A stretch of 64,000 bases of DNA from Shimia sp051201625 (GTDB taxonomy: Bacteria > Pseudomonadota > Alphaproteobacteria > Rhodobacterales > Rhodobacteraceae): contig NZ_CP179203.1 in NCBI RefSeq assembly GCF_051201625.1, positions 434,001-498,000 of the forward strand. The letters run 5' to 3'. The notes beneath the pieces are model-generated. The model was not told the DNA's origin. It saw only the letters and a list, made by a program, of their open reading frames with translations, and searched no databases. Position numbers and translations under genes: made by a program. Every line of letters begins with the position of its first letter. The stretch's first letter is position 1. Shown here piece after piece: positions 26,203-35,456 of the stretch.

Positions 26203-28119
26203 TTAGGGCTTGTTAATGTGTTTGTAGATAGTGGTGCGTGATACCCCCAAACGCCGCGAGACCAGACTTATATTTCCACCAGACTCCAACCAAGTTTTCT
26301 TGATAAGAATACAACTTTCTTTGCGTACAGGAGATTGTGAGCATGGATCACAAGGCATAATTTCTTCACCTGAAAGGTTTTGATCGCCCTGCACGGTTTC
26401 AATGCGGATGATCGGTCCATCTGAACTTGCGACCAAAATTTGAATTGTTTTTTTCAACTGTTTGATGTGACCAGGCCAGTCAAGCCTTTCAAGGGCATCG
26501 AGGGCTGGCTTTGAAAATTTGTGAGCATCAGAAATCTGGCGTAGCAATTCGCTCGCCACTGCACGAAAATCTAATCTTTGCGCCAAATTAGGAACGATAA
26601 CTTGCGCGCCAAGAATATTCTCTAAAAAGACAGCGTCGATATCGGGTTGCGCCCGTAGCTCTTGGATTGAAAGTCGACTTGAAACAAAAACACTCGCTAT
26701 TTTATTTTCATAATCTCCAATGCTCACTTCTTGGCGCGCTTCAAGCACTTGTGCCAAGGCGGTTTGAGCGCTTTGCGGTAGAGCTTCTATCCCATTTAGA
26801 AATAAGCTTCCACCTTTCGCACTGGAGATAATACTTTCAGAAAAACCACAAAATCCGTGCTGGAAATACGAAAGTTTTCCATCTGACCCAAACAACATTT
26901 TCTCGTAATTCTCTTCGGTCAGCAGCGCACATTTAACTTCGACAAACGGCTGGTTCGCGCGAAAGTTGGTATGCAATTCAATCGCAGTTGTTTTCTTACC
27001 TGTCCCTCTGTTACCTACCAACAATACTGGAAGATCAAGCTGTAATGCTCTGTTTGCTTGCTTGAGGTGGCGTTTCAAGCCTGCATCATCGGCTATATAT
27101 TTCTGCTTTGGTTTGGATACTTGTTCATGTTCCATGTAGTTATTAGCGCTCTGTGGCCCTAATTTTTTCGAAAACCCCCTCACGCCTCTACGTGCATCTA
27201 GTTCAACAATACGTTTGCTAGCGGGTTCTTGTAGCGCCATGAAAACGGCAGAACCCATGGCATCATAAATCCTGATAATTTCTTGTGATGAAAGGCGCGT
27301 GATTATACTGGAAAACGGAATTTCAAAAACATCTCCAAAATGGCTTTTGTTGGAAAGGGTTAACCCGTTTAACATAGATTTCGCGTTCGCGTTGGCTCCT
27401 TCAATAAACCCATGTTCATCAACAGCGAGAAGTGCGGCGCTGGTTGTCGAAAGGTATTCGTGCCGCGCGTGGAAACTGATGATTGAAGAGTTTCTAAATG
27501 CGTCAATGAACAATCGGTTTTCGACATTTTTACAAGCCAATTTAACCAAAGCCAAAGTATGGTTTTGGCGCAGGGATGCATCTGATGTGGCATCAATCAT
27601 GCCAACAATTTCGTCATTTGGCCCATAGATTGGCGCGGCGAAGCACGACAGGTCACCCAATTTGCGAAAAAAATGGTCCCGTCCCGCAACAATCTGTGAC
27701 GTTCCTGTTTGGAGGCAAAGCCCCAAGGCATTGGTGCCCCGATATTCCTCTGTCCAGATTGAACCCGGTATGACGGCCCTACCCGCATCACTATTTTTGA
27801 ACTCTTTATCCCGCAGCGCATTTAACACCACACCGGTGTTATCAGCATATGCTACCATAAAGTTGGTTCCGGCAATTTGGTTGTATAATAACTCCAATTC
27901 AGGTTTTACAAACTGCTTGATATCTTCGTTTTTTTGTTTGGCTTGATGTAAATCTACTTCGGACAGCACTGCATCGACGGGTCTGCCATTGGGATCTAGC
28001 CCAAAAGAAGAACTGCGACGCCAGCTAGCTGCCAGCGATGCTTGCGAGATTTTAATTTCCGTGCCCAGCGCCGTTTGCACCAGGGCTTCATCGTTAAAAC
28101 GAGTGCCTAATCGGCTCAT
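26203..28119 (-). CDS. AcoR-like regulator with degenerate AAA+ domain
   Basis: A 638-residue Fis-type regulator: a GAF-like domain (about 75-205), a PAS-like domain (about 222-300), an AAA+ region (about 345-540) and a C-terminal Fis helix-turn-helix (GGNISLVSRRLGVSRTTIYK). The AAA+ region is abnormal. Walker A is GNRGTGKKT (369-377). Walker B reads SLFLNGIE (438-445) where active members have FLDE. The sigma-54-contacting GAFTGA loop is absent between LFG (409-411) and Walker B. It therefore should not remodel sigma-54 holoenzyme and probably acts as a sigma-70 regulator. GGGGAG precedes the ATG. It is divergent from the dehydrogenase/importer operon it likely controls. Confidence 0.88.
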   Translation of the reverse strand: MSRLGTRFNDEALVQTALGTEIKISQASLAASWRRSSSFGLDPNGRPVDAVLSEVDLHQAKQKNEDIKQFVKPELELLYNQIAGTNFMVAYADNTGVVLNALRDKEFKNSDAGRAVIPGSIWTEEYRGTNALGLCLQTGTSQIVAGRDHFFRKLGDLSCFAAPIYGPNDEIVGMIDATSDASLRQNHTLALVKLACKNVENRLFIDAFRNSSIISFHARHEYLSTTSAALLAVDEHGFIEGANANAKSMLNGLTLSNKSHFGDVFEIPFSSIITRLSSQEIIRIYDAMGSAVFMALQEPASKRIVELDARRGVRGFSKKLGPQSANNYMEHEQVSKPKQKYIADDAGLKRHLKQANRALQLDLPVLLVGNRGTGKKTTAIELHTNFRANQPFVEVKCALLTEENYEKMLFGSDGKLSYFQHGFCGFSESIISSAKGGSLFLNGIEALPQSAQTALAQVLEARQEVSIGDYENKIASVFVSSRLSIQELRAQPDIDAVFLENILGAQVIVPNLAQRLDFRAVASELLRQISDAHKFSKPALDALERLDWPGHIKQLKKTIQILVASSDGPIIRIETVQGDQNLSGEEIMPCDPCSQSPVRKESCILIKKTWLESGGNISLVSRRLGVSRTTIYKHINKP

Positions 28120-28178
28120 ATCTTGCTCCCCAGGCGGAGAAGATAATCAAGTTTAGGTAAAATCGCAAATTGGGCAAA

Positions 28179-28195
28179 TGTTCAAAAAGTGAACA
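28179..28195. promoter_or_regulatory. Inverted repeat TGTTCA-N5-TGAACA, candidate operator
   Basis: Perfect six-base arms around a five-base A-rich spacer, in the 175-base gap between the divergent AcoR-like gene and the alcohol dehydrogenase. No GG-N10-GC sigma-54 promoter element was found in this gap. The arrangement suggests the binding site of the neighbouring regulator. Confidence 0.5.
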
Positions 28196-28294
28196 TAATT
28201 TAGGCAAGTCTGCACAGTTCTGGTCACTTATAAGAGTTGCTCCGCGGGGAAATTAAATAATAACTCAAGTAATTCAGGGAATGAAAGGCGAAAA

Positions 28295-29347
28295 ATGAAA
28301 GCTCAAGTGCTCAAAAAGTACGACGATCACCTGACAGCTCCGTCATGGGTCGATCTGGAAAATGTTGCGGATCCTCAGATTGAGAAGGCTAGTGACGTGA
28401 TCGTTCGAATAGGTGGGGCTGGCGTTTGTCGTACGGACCTTCACATCATTGAAGGGGTTTGGCGTGAGGCAACCGACCCCAACAGGAAGCTTTTGCCGCT
28501 GATCATGGGTCATGAAAACGCTGGATGGATCGAGGATGTTGGCAGTGAAGTGGAAGGCCTGAAAAAAGGCGACCCGGTAATCGTGCACCCAAAAATTACA
28601 GGTGGTACTTGTCTTGCCTGTCGCCGCGGACATGACATGCACGGCGAAAACGGCTCTTTTCCCGGTGTTGATTGCGATGGTGGCTATGCCGAGGCTTTGA
28701 AAACGTCTGTGCGTAATATAGTGAAACTGCCCCAGACTTTGGTGCCCAAAGAAGTTGCGGCATATTCCGACGCAGGACTAACCGCATATCGGGCGGCGAA
28801 GAAAGCGTCACGGCATTTGTTGCCAGGCGAAAAATGCGTGGTGATTGGTTCAGGCGGTCTCGGTCATATTGGCATTCAAGTTTTACGCGCAATGTGCGCA
28901 GCAGACATAATTGTCGTAGATCCGTCCGATATGGCATTATCTCTGGCGGAAAGCTGTGGAGCAGATGCGCTCGTTAAGGCCGATGGCAACGAAGTTGAAA
29001 AGGTGCTTGAACTCACAAAAGGAAAGGGTGCCGAAGCCGTATTGGACTTTGTGGCTGAGCGTGGAACAACAGCCAAAGGTCTGGCAATGACTCGGGACAT
29101 GGGCAGTTATTATGTTGTCGGTTACGGCGAGGACATTAACGTCAGCGCGTTTGAGATGATCACAACTGAAAAGAACATCATTGGCAATTTGGTTGGAACT
29201 TGGGCCGAGTTGACTGAGCTTATGTCGTTGGCTGACAAGGGCCAAGTAAATTTAGCAACACAGGAATACAGCTTAAATGATGCAAACACAGCTCTGCAGG
29301 ATTTGAACAACGGCAAGGTCAAAGGACGCGCGGTCCTTGTACCTTGA
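28295..29347 (+). CDS. Zinc-type alcohol dehydrogenase (MDR family)
   Basis: A 350-residue NAD(P)-dependent medium-chain dehydrogenase. Catalytic zinc ligands fit GVCRTDLH (Cys) and MGHENAG (His-Glu). The nucleotide fold shows VIGSGGLGHIGIQ, with Asp at the end of IIVVDPS favouring NAD. The structural-zinc lobe is incomplete: CLACRRGHDMHGENG keeps only two of the usual four Cys. It starts at 28295 within AAAGGCGAAAAATG and is followed after 32 bases by the binding-protein gene. It probably oxidises the polyol or alcohol imported by the ABC system; the substrate is not identifiable. Confidence 0.88.
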   Translation: MKAQVLKKYDDHLTAPSWVDLENVADPQIEKASDVIVRIGGAGVCRTDLHIIEGVWREATDPNRKLLPLIMGHENAGWIEDVGSEVEGLKKGDPVIVHPKITGGTCLACRRGHDMHGENGSFPGVDCDGGYAEALKTSVRNIVKLPQTLVPKEVAAYSDAGLTAYRAAKKASRHLLPGEKCVVIGSGGLGHIGIQVLRAMCAADIIVVDPSDMALSLAESCGADALVKADGNEVEKVLELTKGKGAEAVLDFVAERGTTAKGLAMTRDMGSYYVVGYGEDINVSAFEMITTEKNIIGNLVGTWAELTELMSLADKGQVNLATQEYSLNDANTALQDLNNGKVKGRAVLVP

Positions 29348-29379
29348 ATCTTGAACTAAACCAAATGGGAGGAACTATA

Positions 29380-30915
29380 ATGCGAAACAAAACTGGTATA
29401 AGCCTATTGGCAGTGGGTGCAGCCTTGCTGGCCGGCATGGCTCAGGCGGATAAGTGGAGCGACCAATTTCCACACATTAAAAACACAGGAGACATTGCTG
29501 GCGAGTGCTCTTATGAAGCAATGTCCCAAAAGGATTACAGTGGTCAAAAGCTGACAATCAACACACATGCTGTGCCGGTCATGGGCGAGCCAACCGCGCT
29601 TCACGCGGAGCAGTTCAGTGCGCTAACCGGTGCGGAAGTGAACGTGATTCATACACCGGCGGGTGATTTGTACTCAAAAGCGATGGTACCATTCCAAGCT
29701 GGCCAGTCACCCTATGATATCGTGTTTGGTTTCTCGAACTTCATCCGAGACTGGAAGCAATATTTGCAGCCAGTGCCGGCGAAATATGTGAACATGGCGC
29801 AGATGCAAGACGTTACACAAAGTCATATTGATGTGAATTCTTGGGACGGAGAGATGATCCAGTTTCCAATTGATGGAGATCGTCATTATCTAAAGTATCG
29901 TAGAGATGTGATTGATAACCCCGAGTATCAGGCGAAATATAAAGCTGAAACTGGCAACGAATTACGGGTACCGCAAACCTGGAAAGAATATGGCGAGATG
30001 GCCGCGTTCTTTAATGGTTGGGATTGGGATAACGACGGCGAACTGGAATATGGTTCTGCCGAAGTTATGAAGAAAGACGACCTAATGTTTGCGGCATTTT
30101 TTAGCCGTTCCGTGGCCTATTCAAAAAATCCACGCGTCAAAGGTGGTTTCTTCTTCGATCTGGAAACCATGGAGCCTTTGATAAATGGACCAGGTTTCGT
30201 TGCGGCGTTAACTGATTGGGTTGAGGCAACAAAATATATACCACCAGGGGGCATCAACTTTGGTTTGGGTGATGAAATCAACTCATTTGGAGGTGGACAA
30301 ACTTTGTTCAGTTTTTCATGGGATGATGCCTTTGTTGCAGCGATGCAGGATGACAGCCCAATCAAAAACAAAGTTGGCGCAGCGCCGTTGCCAGGTTCTG
30401 ACACTGTGTGGAACCGCGACAGCGGAGCTTGGGAAGATACCTACAATCAAGCGCCTTACATTGTATGGGGTTGGACTGCTGCGGTTGCAAAGAAAAGTAA
30501 AAACCACGACATGGCCTTTGATTATTTATGCTTCTTTGCCAATGATGCCAACCACCAAGCTGACATCGCTATTGGTCGCTTCGGTGTTAATCCGTTCAAA
30601 AAATCCGATTTCGTGCCTGAAATCTACGTTGAGCGTCAAGGTTGGGATCTTGAAATCGCAAAGCAATACGCAGATACTCTGATGGAGATGGAAGAAGGAA
30701 GTACTAACCGGGTATTCCCATTGCGCGTGCCAGGTGTCTTCCAATTCAACAGCGCCATTGCAACAGGCACATCGAAGGCTCTGGCCGGTCAATTGTCACC
30801 GCAAGAGGCCCTAGATGAAGTCGCTGCTGAGTGGGAGAAAATTGTGAAACGCATCGGTGCCGACACAATCCGTGAAGCATATGCTATTGGTGTTGCTCTG
30901 GAAGACGCAGAGTGA
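29380..30915 (+). CDS. ABC transporter substrate-binding protein (carbohydrate/polyol type)
   Basis: A 511-residue periplasmic binding protein of the family 1 sugar class, longer than average. The signal peptide is MRNKTGISLLAVGAALLAGMAQA. An EF-hand-like calcium loop, DWDNDGELEY at 215-224, is present. GGGAGGA lies seven bases before the ATG at 29380, so this start is preferred over the open frame to 29344. The gene is separated from the permease genes by a strong hairpin (30940-30965), which often allows higher expression of the binding protein. The two-ATPase architecture downstream resembles glycerol-type (GlpSTPQV-like) importers; ligand uncertain. Confidence 0.88.
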   Translation: MRNKTGISLLAVGAALLAGMAQADKWSDQFPHIKNTGDIAGECSYEAMSQKDYSGQKLTINTHAVPVMGEPTALHAEQFSALTGAEVNVIHTPAGDLYSKAMVPFQAGQSPYDIVFGFSNFIRDWKQYLQPVPAKYVNMAQMQDVTQSHIDVNSWDGEMIQFPIDGDRHYLKYRRDVIDNPEYQAKYKAETGNELRVPQTWKEYGEMAAFFNGWDWDNDGELEYGSAEVMKKDDLMFAAFFSRSVAYSKNPRVKGGFFFDLETMEPLINGPGFVAALTDWVEATKYIPPGGINFGLGDEINSFGGGQTLFSFSWDDAFVAAMQDDSPIKNKVGAAPLPGSDTVWNRDSGAWEDTYNQAPYIVWGWTAAVAKKSKNHDMAFDYLCFFANDANHQADIAIGRFGVNPFKKSDFVPEIYVERQGWDLEIAKQYADTLMEMEEGSTNRVFPLRVPGVFQFNSAIATGTSKALAGQLSPQEALDEVAAEWEKIVKRIGADTIREAYAIGVALEDAE

Positions 30916-30939
30916 GGCATACGGTAGCGTGAACCTATT

Positions 30940-30965
30940 GGAGCGCCCCTCGTGGTGGGCGCTCC
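30940..30965 (+). terminator. Hairpin between binding-protein and permease genes
   Basis: GGAGCGCCC (30940-30948) pairs perfectly with GGGCGCTCC (30957-30965) across an eight-base loop. No long T run follows, so it is better read as an mRNA-stabilising or partial-termination element than a full terminator. Confidence 0.65.
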
Positions 30966-30987
30966 TTACAAAACAAGGCAATGGCCA

Positions 30988-31854
30988 ATGAATTTCAGAC
31001 ATAAATATCTCTTTTTGCTGCCCGGGCTTTTGGTTCTTCTGGGCATTTTGATATTCCCAATTGGATTCACGGTACGCTTAAGCCTTTCGAGTTGGGATAG
31101 TTTTTACCCTGCTCTCGATTTTATTGGTTTGGAAAATTATGTTCGCTTGTTTACGGACGATGCACGTTTTTGGGAAGCATTTGGCCGCCTCAGCCTGTTG
31201 TCATTGACAACAGTATTTTTGCAGTATGTCATTGGGTTTTCTTTAGCGCTCATGGTTTGGAAAGACATCGTCTTTCAACGTTTTTTTCGAGTTCTGTTCT
31301 TGATTCCGATGATGACAACTCCAGTGATTATGACGGTGATCTGGCGTACGTTTTTCCACGAGTCTCTGGGGCCAGTGAATGATTTTTTTAGCCTATTTGG
31401 CATGACACCACTGTGGCTGAGTAGCGAAGTACTTGCCAAGTTCACGGTAATTTTGGTGGAGGTTTGGCAATGGACGCCGTTTATGTTTTTGCTCCTGTTG
31501 GCGGGTCTTTTGTCCTTGCCGAAAGAGCCCTTTTTAGCTGCCTCGATTGATGGCGCAGGACCCATCCGGACGTTTGTTTACGTGACTTTCCCATTGATGG
31601 CACCTATCTCAATTGGGGCGATCATAATTAGGCTTATTGAGGCCTCCAAAATTATGGATACAGTTTACGTCTTAACGTCGGGCGGACCGGGCACAGCGAC
31701 AGAGACGTCCAGCTTTTACATCTTCATCAAAGGTCTTCGTGAATTCCAATTTGGGTATTCTGCTGCGCTGTCCTTCACTTATCTGATTATCATGATCATC
31801 AGCCTAACTGTAATCGCAAAAATCTTGGTAAAACTGATGGTGCGGGGGAACTAA
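30988..31854 (+). CDS. Carbohydrate ABC transporter permease 1
   Basis: A 288-residue inner-membrane permease with six hydrophobic segments, the first YLFLLPGLLVLLGILIFPI near residue 6. The EAA loop reads FLAASIDGAGPIRTFVYVTFP, as in MalF/UgpA-type permeases. I start at the ATG at 30988; AAGG lies nine bases before it. The frame is open to a GTG at 30952, but that lies inside the hairpin. It ends two bases before the second permease ATG. Confidence 0.9.
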   Translation: MNFRHKYLFLLPGLLVLLGILIFPIGFTVRLSLSSWDSFYPALDFIGLENYVRLFTDDARFWEAFGRLSLLSLTTVFLQYVIGFSLALMVWKDIVFQRFFRVLFLIPMMTTPVIMTVIWRTFFHESLGPVNDFFSLFGMTPLWLSSEVLAKFTVILVEVWQWTPFMFLLLLAGLLSLPKEPFLAASIDGAGPIRTFVYVTFPLMAPISIGAIIIRLIEASKIMDTVYVLTSGGPGTATETSSFYIFIKGLREFQFGYSAALSFTYLIIMIISLTVIAKILVKLMVRGN

Positions 31855-31856
31855 CT

Positions 31857-32705
31857 ATGGGTTTATTGTATACCACCTTAAAATACCTTGCCGTTACGCT
31901 GTGGTCGATATTTGTGATTGCGCCGTTCTTGTGGGCCATTTCGACCTCTTTTAAAGACTTCCAGTCGGTAACGAATGGTGCAACTTACATTCCATGGGTA
32001 GATTTTGAACCAACACTGGAGGGTTGGCGTGCGCTTTGGAAATCGCCGGCAAAAGGTGGCGTCGATATCGTCGAACCTTTTTTTAATAGCATATTTGTGA
32101 CCTGCGCCGGTAGTTTGATCAGTATCTGTCTAGGTACACTAGCAGCCTACGCCTTATCGCGGTTCACTTTCAAAGCCGGATTTATCCGCAATAGTGATAT
32201 CACTTTTTTCTTTATCTCTCAACGGATCATGCCACCGGTCGTCTTATCAATTCCATTTTTTATCATGCTTGGAAAGTTAAATTTATTAGACACTTTGTTT
32301 GGTCTAATCCTAGTGTACATCGTCTTGCTAATGCCCATCGCAGTGTGGATTATGGTTGATTTTTTCAACAAGATACCACGCGAGATTGATGAGACTGCAT
32401 TGATTGATGGGTGCAATCCGTATCAAGCTTTTTACAAAGTTGTGCTGCCAAATTCGATCCCTGGCATCATCGTGGCGGGAATGTTTTGTATGATCTTTGG
32501 CTGGACCGATTTTTTCTTTGCCTTCATTTTGACCTTTACCGAAGTGCAACTTTTGCCAGTTGCGATCGTGGCTCTGAATTCGTCGATAACACCATGGTGG
32601 AGCCTCTCTGCGGCCGCTCTGGTCAGTGTCGCGCCCCTTGTCGTGGTCGCATTCGTCGTCGAGCGATATCTGTCAAAAGGTAATCTATCTGGAGCGTTAA
32701 AATAA
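31857..32705 (+). CDS. Carbohydrate ABC transporter permease 2
   Basis: A 282-residue permease of the MalG/UgpE type with six hydrophobic segments. The EAA loop is IPREIDETALIDGCNPYQAF, followed by KVVLPNSIPG. It lies two bases after permease 1 and is followed immediately by the first ATPase gene, consistent with one transcript. Confidence 0.9.
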   Translation: MGLLYTTLKYLAVTLWSIFVIAPFLWAISTSFKDFQSVTNGATYIPWVDFEPTLEGWRALWKSPAKGGVDIVEPFFNSIFVTCAGSLISICLGTLAAYALSRFTFKAGFIRNSDITFFFISQRIMPPVVLSIPFFIMLGKLNLLDTLFGLILVYIVLLMPIAVWIMVDFFNKIPREIDETALIDGCNPYQAFYKVVLPNSIPGIIVAGMFCMIFGWTDFFFAFILTFTEVQLLPVAIVALNSSITPWWSLSAAALVSVAPLVVVAFVVERYLSKGNLSGALK

Positions 32706-33785
32706 ATGTCACTTGTTGCCCAAAGCCTGTGTCTGCGGTCAGACGCTGAATATCATTTGAATGACGTTTGTTTTGAAATGTCAAAAGGTGAAATCTATAC
32801 GATTATAGGACGAACTTTGGCTGGTAAAACTACGTTGCTAAAAACTATAGCGGGGTTAATCGGACCTGACAGCGGTGACTTAACTTTAGATGGCCGCGAC
32901 TTTGGCAGCATTCCTGTGTGGAAGCGCGAAGTGGCGATGGTATATCAGCAGTTCATTAATTACCCACACTTGAATGTTTATGAAAATGTAGCCTTTCCGC
33001 TAAAACAACGTGGGATGGCACGGTCGGAAATTCGAACTCGAGCGATGAAAGCGTTGTCTCAAGTAGGATTGGGTGGCTTTGAAAACCGTAAAATTCAAGC
33101 TCTTTCAGGTGGCCAGCAGCAGCGAGTTGCCTTGGCGCGCTCGCTGGTTAAAGAGGCCAATATTGTTTTGCTGGATGAACCTTTAGTTAATCTAGATTAT
33201 AAATTACGCGAGCAGTTGCGAGAAGAATTTAAAAATATCTTCAGTGCGAAAGCCTCGGAAAATTCCATTCTGATTTATTCCTCCACCGACCCTGTGGAAG
33301 CGATGCAGTTAGGTGGGCAGATCTTGGTGATGGATGAGGGGCGGATATTGCAGCAGGCAAGTGCCAAAGAAGTTTATGAGAACCCTAGCACCACCAAGGT
33401 GTCGCAAATCACTAATGATCCGGCAATGAACCTGTTTGAAGGCACTGTCGCAGAGGGCAAGATCATTTTAAGTTCGCAAATTCAACTTGATTTGCCTCAA
33501 CATTGTCGAACGCTTCCATATGGTAATTATACCTTTGGTCTCAGGGCAGCAGAGATCACTTTGGATGCGTCGGGTTTTCCCTTCACCGTTGAACTCTCTG
33601 AAATCAGTGGATCTGAAACCTTTCTGCATTTGAAGCATGAGCATATCCATGTGGTCGGGTTACTGGATTCAGTTCAAAATTTTAACACTGGAGAAACCGT
33701 TACAGCGAAATTTGACACAACGCATCTTTATTCTTTTGCGAATGATGGAAGATTAAAGTCCTCACCCTATGGCGGAATGAAGTAA
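32706..33785 (+). CDS. ABC transporter ATP-binding protein 1 (altered Walker A and switch His)
   Basis: A 359-residue ATPase with a C-terminal TOBE-like region. Walker A is unusual, GRTLAGKTT (35-43). The signature LSGGQQQR (133-140) and Walker B IVLLDEP (153-159) are intact. The H-loop His is replaced: YSSTDPVEAM has Thr194 where VTHDQ is expected. Its own nucleotide site should therefore be catalytically weak, while its LSGGQ can complete the site of ATPase 2. AGKT-type Walker A and paired ATPases are a feature I associate with GlpS/GlpT-like importers. The last base of its stop is the first base of the next ATG. Confidence 0.9.
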   Translation: MSLVAQSLCLRSDAEYHLNDVCFEMSKGEIYTIIGRTLAGKTTLLKTIAGLIGPDSGDLTLDGRDFGSIPVWKREVAMVYQQFINYPHLNVYENVAFPLKQRGMARSEIRTRAMKALSQVGLGGFENRKIQALSGGQQQRVALARSLVKEANIVLLDEPLVNLDYKLREQLREEFKNIFSAKASENSILIYSSTDPVEAMQLGGQILVMDEGRILQQASAKEVYENPSTTKVSQITNDPAMNLFEGTVAEGKIILSSQIQLDLPQHCRTLPYGNYTFGLRAAEITLDASGFPFTVELSEISGSETFLHLKHEHIHVVGLLDSVQNFNTGETVTAKFDTTHLYSFANDGRLKSSPYGGMK

Positions 33786-34858
33786 TGGCTGAAATAGAAC
33801 TACAGAATATTGCGCATTCCTATAATCCAGAGGCGCCGGATAAAACATACGCTTTGAACCCGTTCAATATGACGTGGGTTGATGGAGGTCGGTACGCAAT
33901 TTTAGGTCCATCGGGTTGCGGGAAAACAACCATGTTGAACATTATGTCAGGTATTGTGCAACCATCGGAGGGGCAGCTTCTTTTTGATGGCACCAATGTG
34001 ACTAGGGCATCCACGTCCGAGCGCAACATAGCGCAGGTGTTTCAATTTCCAGTGATTTACGGGACTATGACAGTTGAGCAGAACTTGGCTTTTCCATTAG
34101 TCTGCCGCAATTATGAGAAGCCTGCGATTGCTGCCAAAGTGCAGGAAGTTGCCGACGCATTAAGTTTACAGAGCTTGCTGAAAAAATCGGCTAGCAGACT
34201 AACAGCAGATCAAAAACAGCTTATATCCTTGGGGCGTGGCCTAGTGCGTGATGATGTGGCGGCTGTCTTGATGGACGAACCGCTTACAGTGATCGATCCC
34301 GATCTCAAATTCCGCCTACGCCGGCAGTTGAAGGAAATTAACCAAAAATATCGCTCAACGTTGATTTATGTGACGCACGATCAAAATGAAGCGATGACCT
34401 TCGCTGAGAATATAATTGTGATGGACGCGGGCAATATTGTTCAAGTGGGCTCACCATCTGAGCTTTTTGAACGCCCCAAAACGACTTTTGTCGGATATTT
34501 TATCGGCGCTCCGGCTATGAATTTTTTCAAGTGCAGTGTCGCAGATAAGTATTCTATGTCCTTAGGAAGTGCGGTGATTAAAACGCTGACTGACTTATCG
34601 TCCGTTGATAGTGAAAACCTAAAATTGGGTATCCGATCAGAATACATAAAAATACTTGAAGCGAGTGCAGAGAACACAATCGCGGCACAAGTGCAAAGAG
34701 TTGAGGATTTAGGTAATCATAAGCTGGTGACGGCGAATTTTTCCGGATTGAGTGTAAAAGTTAAAATGAAGCGTGATCTTTCCATTCCAGCCGAAACCGT
34801 ACATTTACAATTGCCAGAAGCCAATTGCTGCATTTACGAAAACGAGCACCTGATTTAA
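33785..34858 (+). CDS. ABC transporter ATP-binding protein 2 (degenerate signature)
   Basis: A 357-residue ATPase. Walker A GPSGCGKTT (41-49), Walker B VLMDEP (161-166) and switch His198 in YVTHDQNEAM are canonical. The ABC signature is degenerate: LTADQKQ at 139-145 replaces LSGGQ. It is thus complementary to ATPase 1, and a heterodimer would have one canonical and one degenerate ATP site. It overlaps ATPase 1 by one base and is the last gene of the operon. Confidence 0.9.
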   Translation: MAEIELQNIAHSYNPEAPDKTYALNPFNMTWVDGGRYAILGPSGCGKTTMLNIMSGIVQPSEGQLLFDGTNVTRASTSERNIAQVFQFPVIYGTMTVEQNLAFPLVCRNYEKPAIAAKVQEVADALSLQSLLKKSASRLTADQKQLISLGRGLVRDDVAAVLMDEPLTVIDPDLKFRLRRQLKEINQKYRSTLIYVTHDQNEAMTFAENIIVMDAGNIVQVGSPSELFERPKTTFVGYFIGAPAMNFFKCSVADKYSMSLGSAVIKTLTDLSSVDSENLKLGIRSEYIKILEASAENTIAAQVQRVEDLGNHKLVTANFSGLSVKVKMKRDLSIPAETVHLQLPEANCCIYENEHLI

Positions 34859-35456
34859 CTTTAGAATGTACTGTCAGTGAGCATGTATTCGAGATTAAAT
34901 TTTTAAAATAGCCGGTGCAAACTGACTACAACTTGGTATTGAAGTTATAGTCTGTGGAAGACGTATGGAAGTAGTCTGCTTTGTAAACGCTAAGTCACGC
35001 CGCACTCATCAGTAGGCATCCAAGACTGAGAAGCACAACGAAGTTTCAGGCATTAGCCATCAGTTCCTAGCACTGAAATTTCAGTCTGCTTTCAGATTTA
35101 AGACTGAGATCTTAATTGGTGCCTGAAAGATTGTTTGCTTTATGAATTATGTCTTTCAAGAGGGGCTAAATAAAAGCCTGTAAGAGCTCAAAAGACTTAA
35201 ATTATTTTTAATTTACATTTGATTTTGTTCTGCAAACATACTTCAGATTTTAATGAAACTTCAACATTATCGTATTTTTCTATTATCTTTAGCCAATGCT
35301 GTTTGGGATCAAAGTGACAGTTCCGATTGATTCTTTTTTTTCTGTTGGTTTTGAAGTAAAAAGGGATCCCTATCTGAGTTAGTGGTTGATAAAAAATATT
35401 TGCCGATCCTTAAAAACAGGAATAACCTTTGATTTACAATTTTAATTGGAGATCAA
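34859..35456. other. AT-rich gene-free region with a 14-base palindrome
   Basis: About 600 bases with no credible gene on either strand and no convincing terminator for the importer operon. A perfect palindrome ACTGAAATTTCAGT lies at 35072-35085, with further TTTCAG half-sites at about 35043 and 35090. AAGACTGAGA occurs twice nearby (about 35022 and 35100). These could be regulator sites. Confidence 0.45.

Noticed and set aside
28120..28294. Sigma-54 promoter upstream of the alcohol dehydrogenase
   Set aside because: A GG ... GC pair exists near 28230-28245 but with about 15 bases between instead of ten, and the neighbouring regulator lacks GAFTGA.
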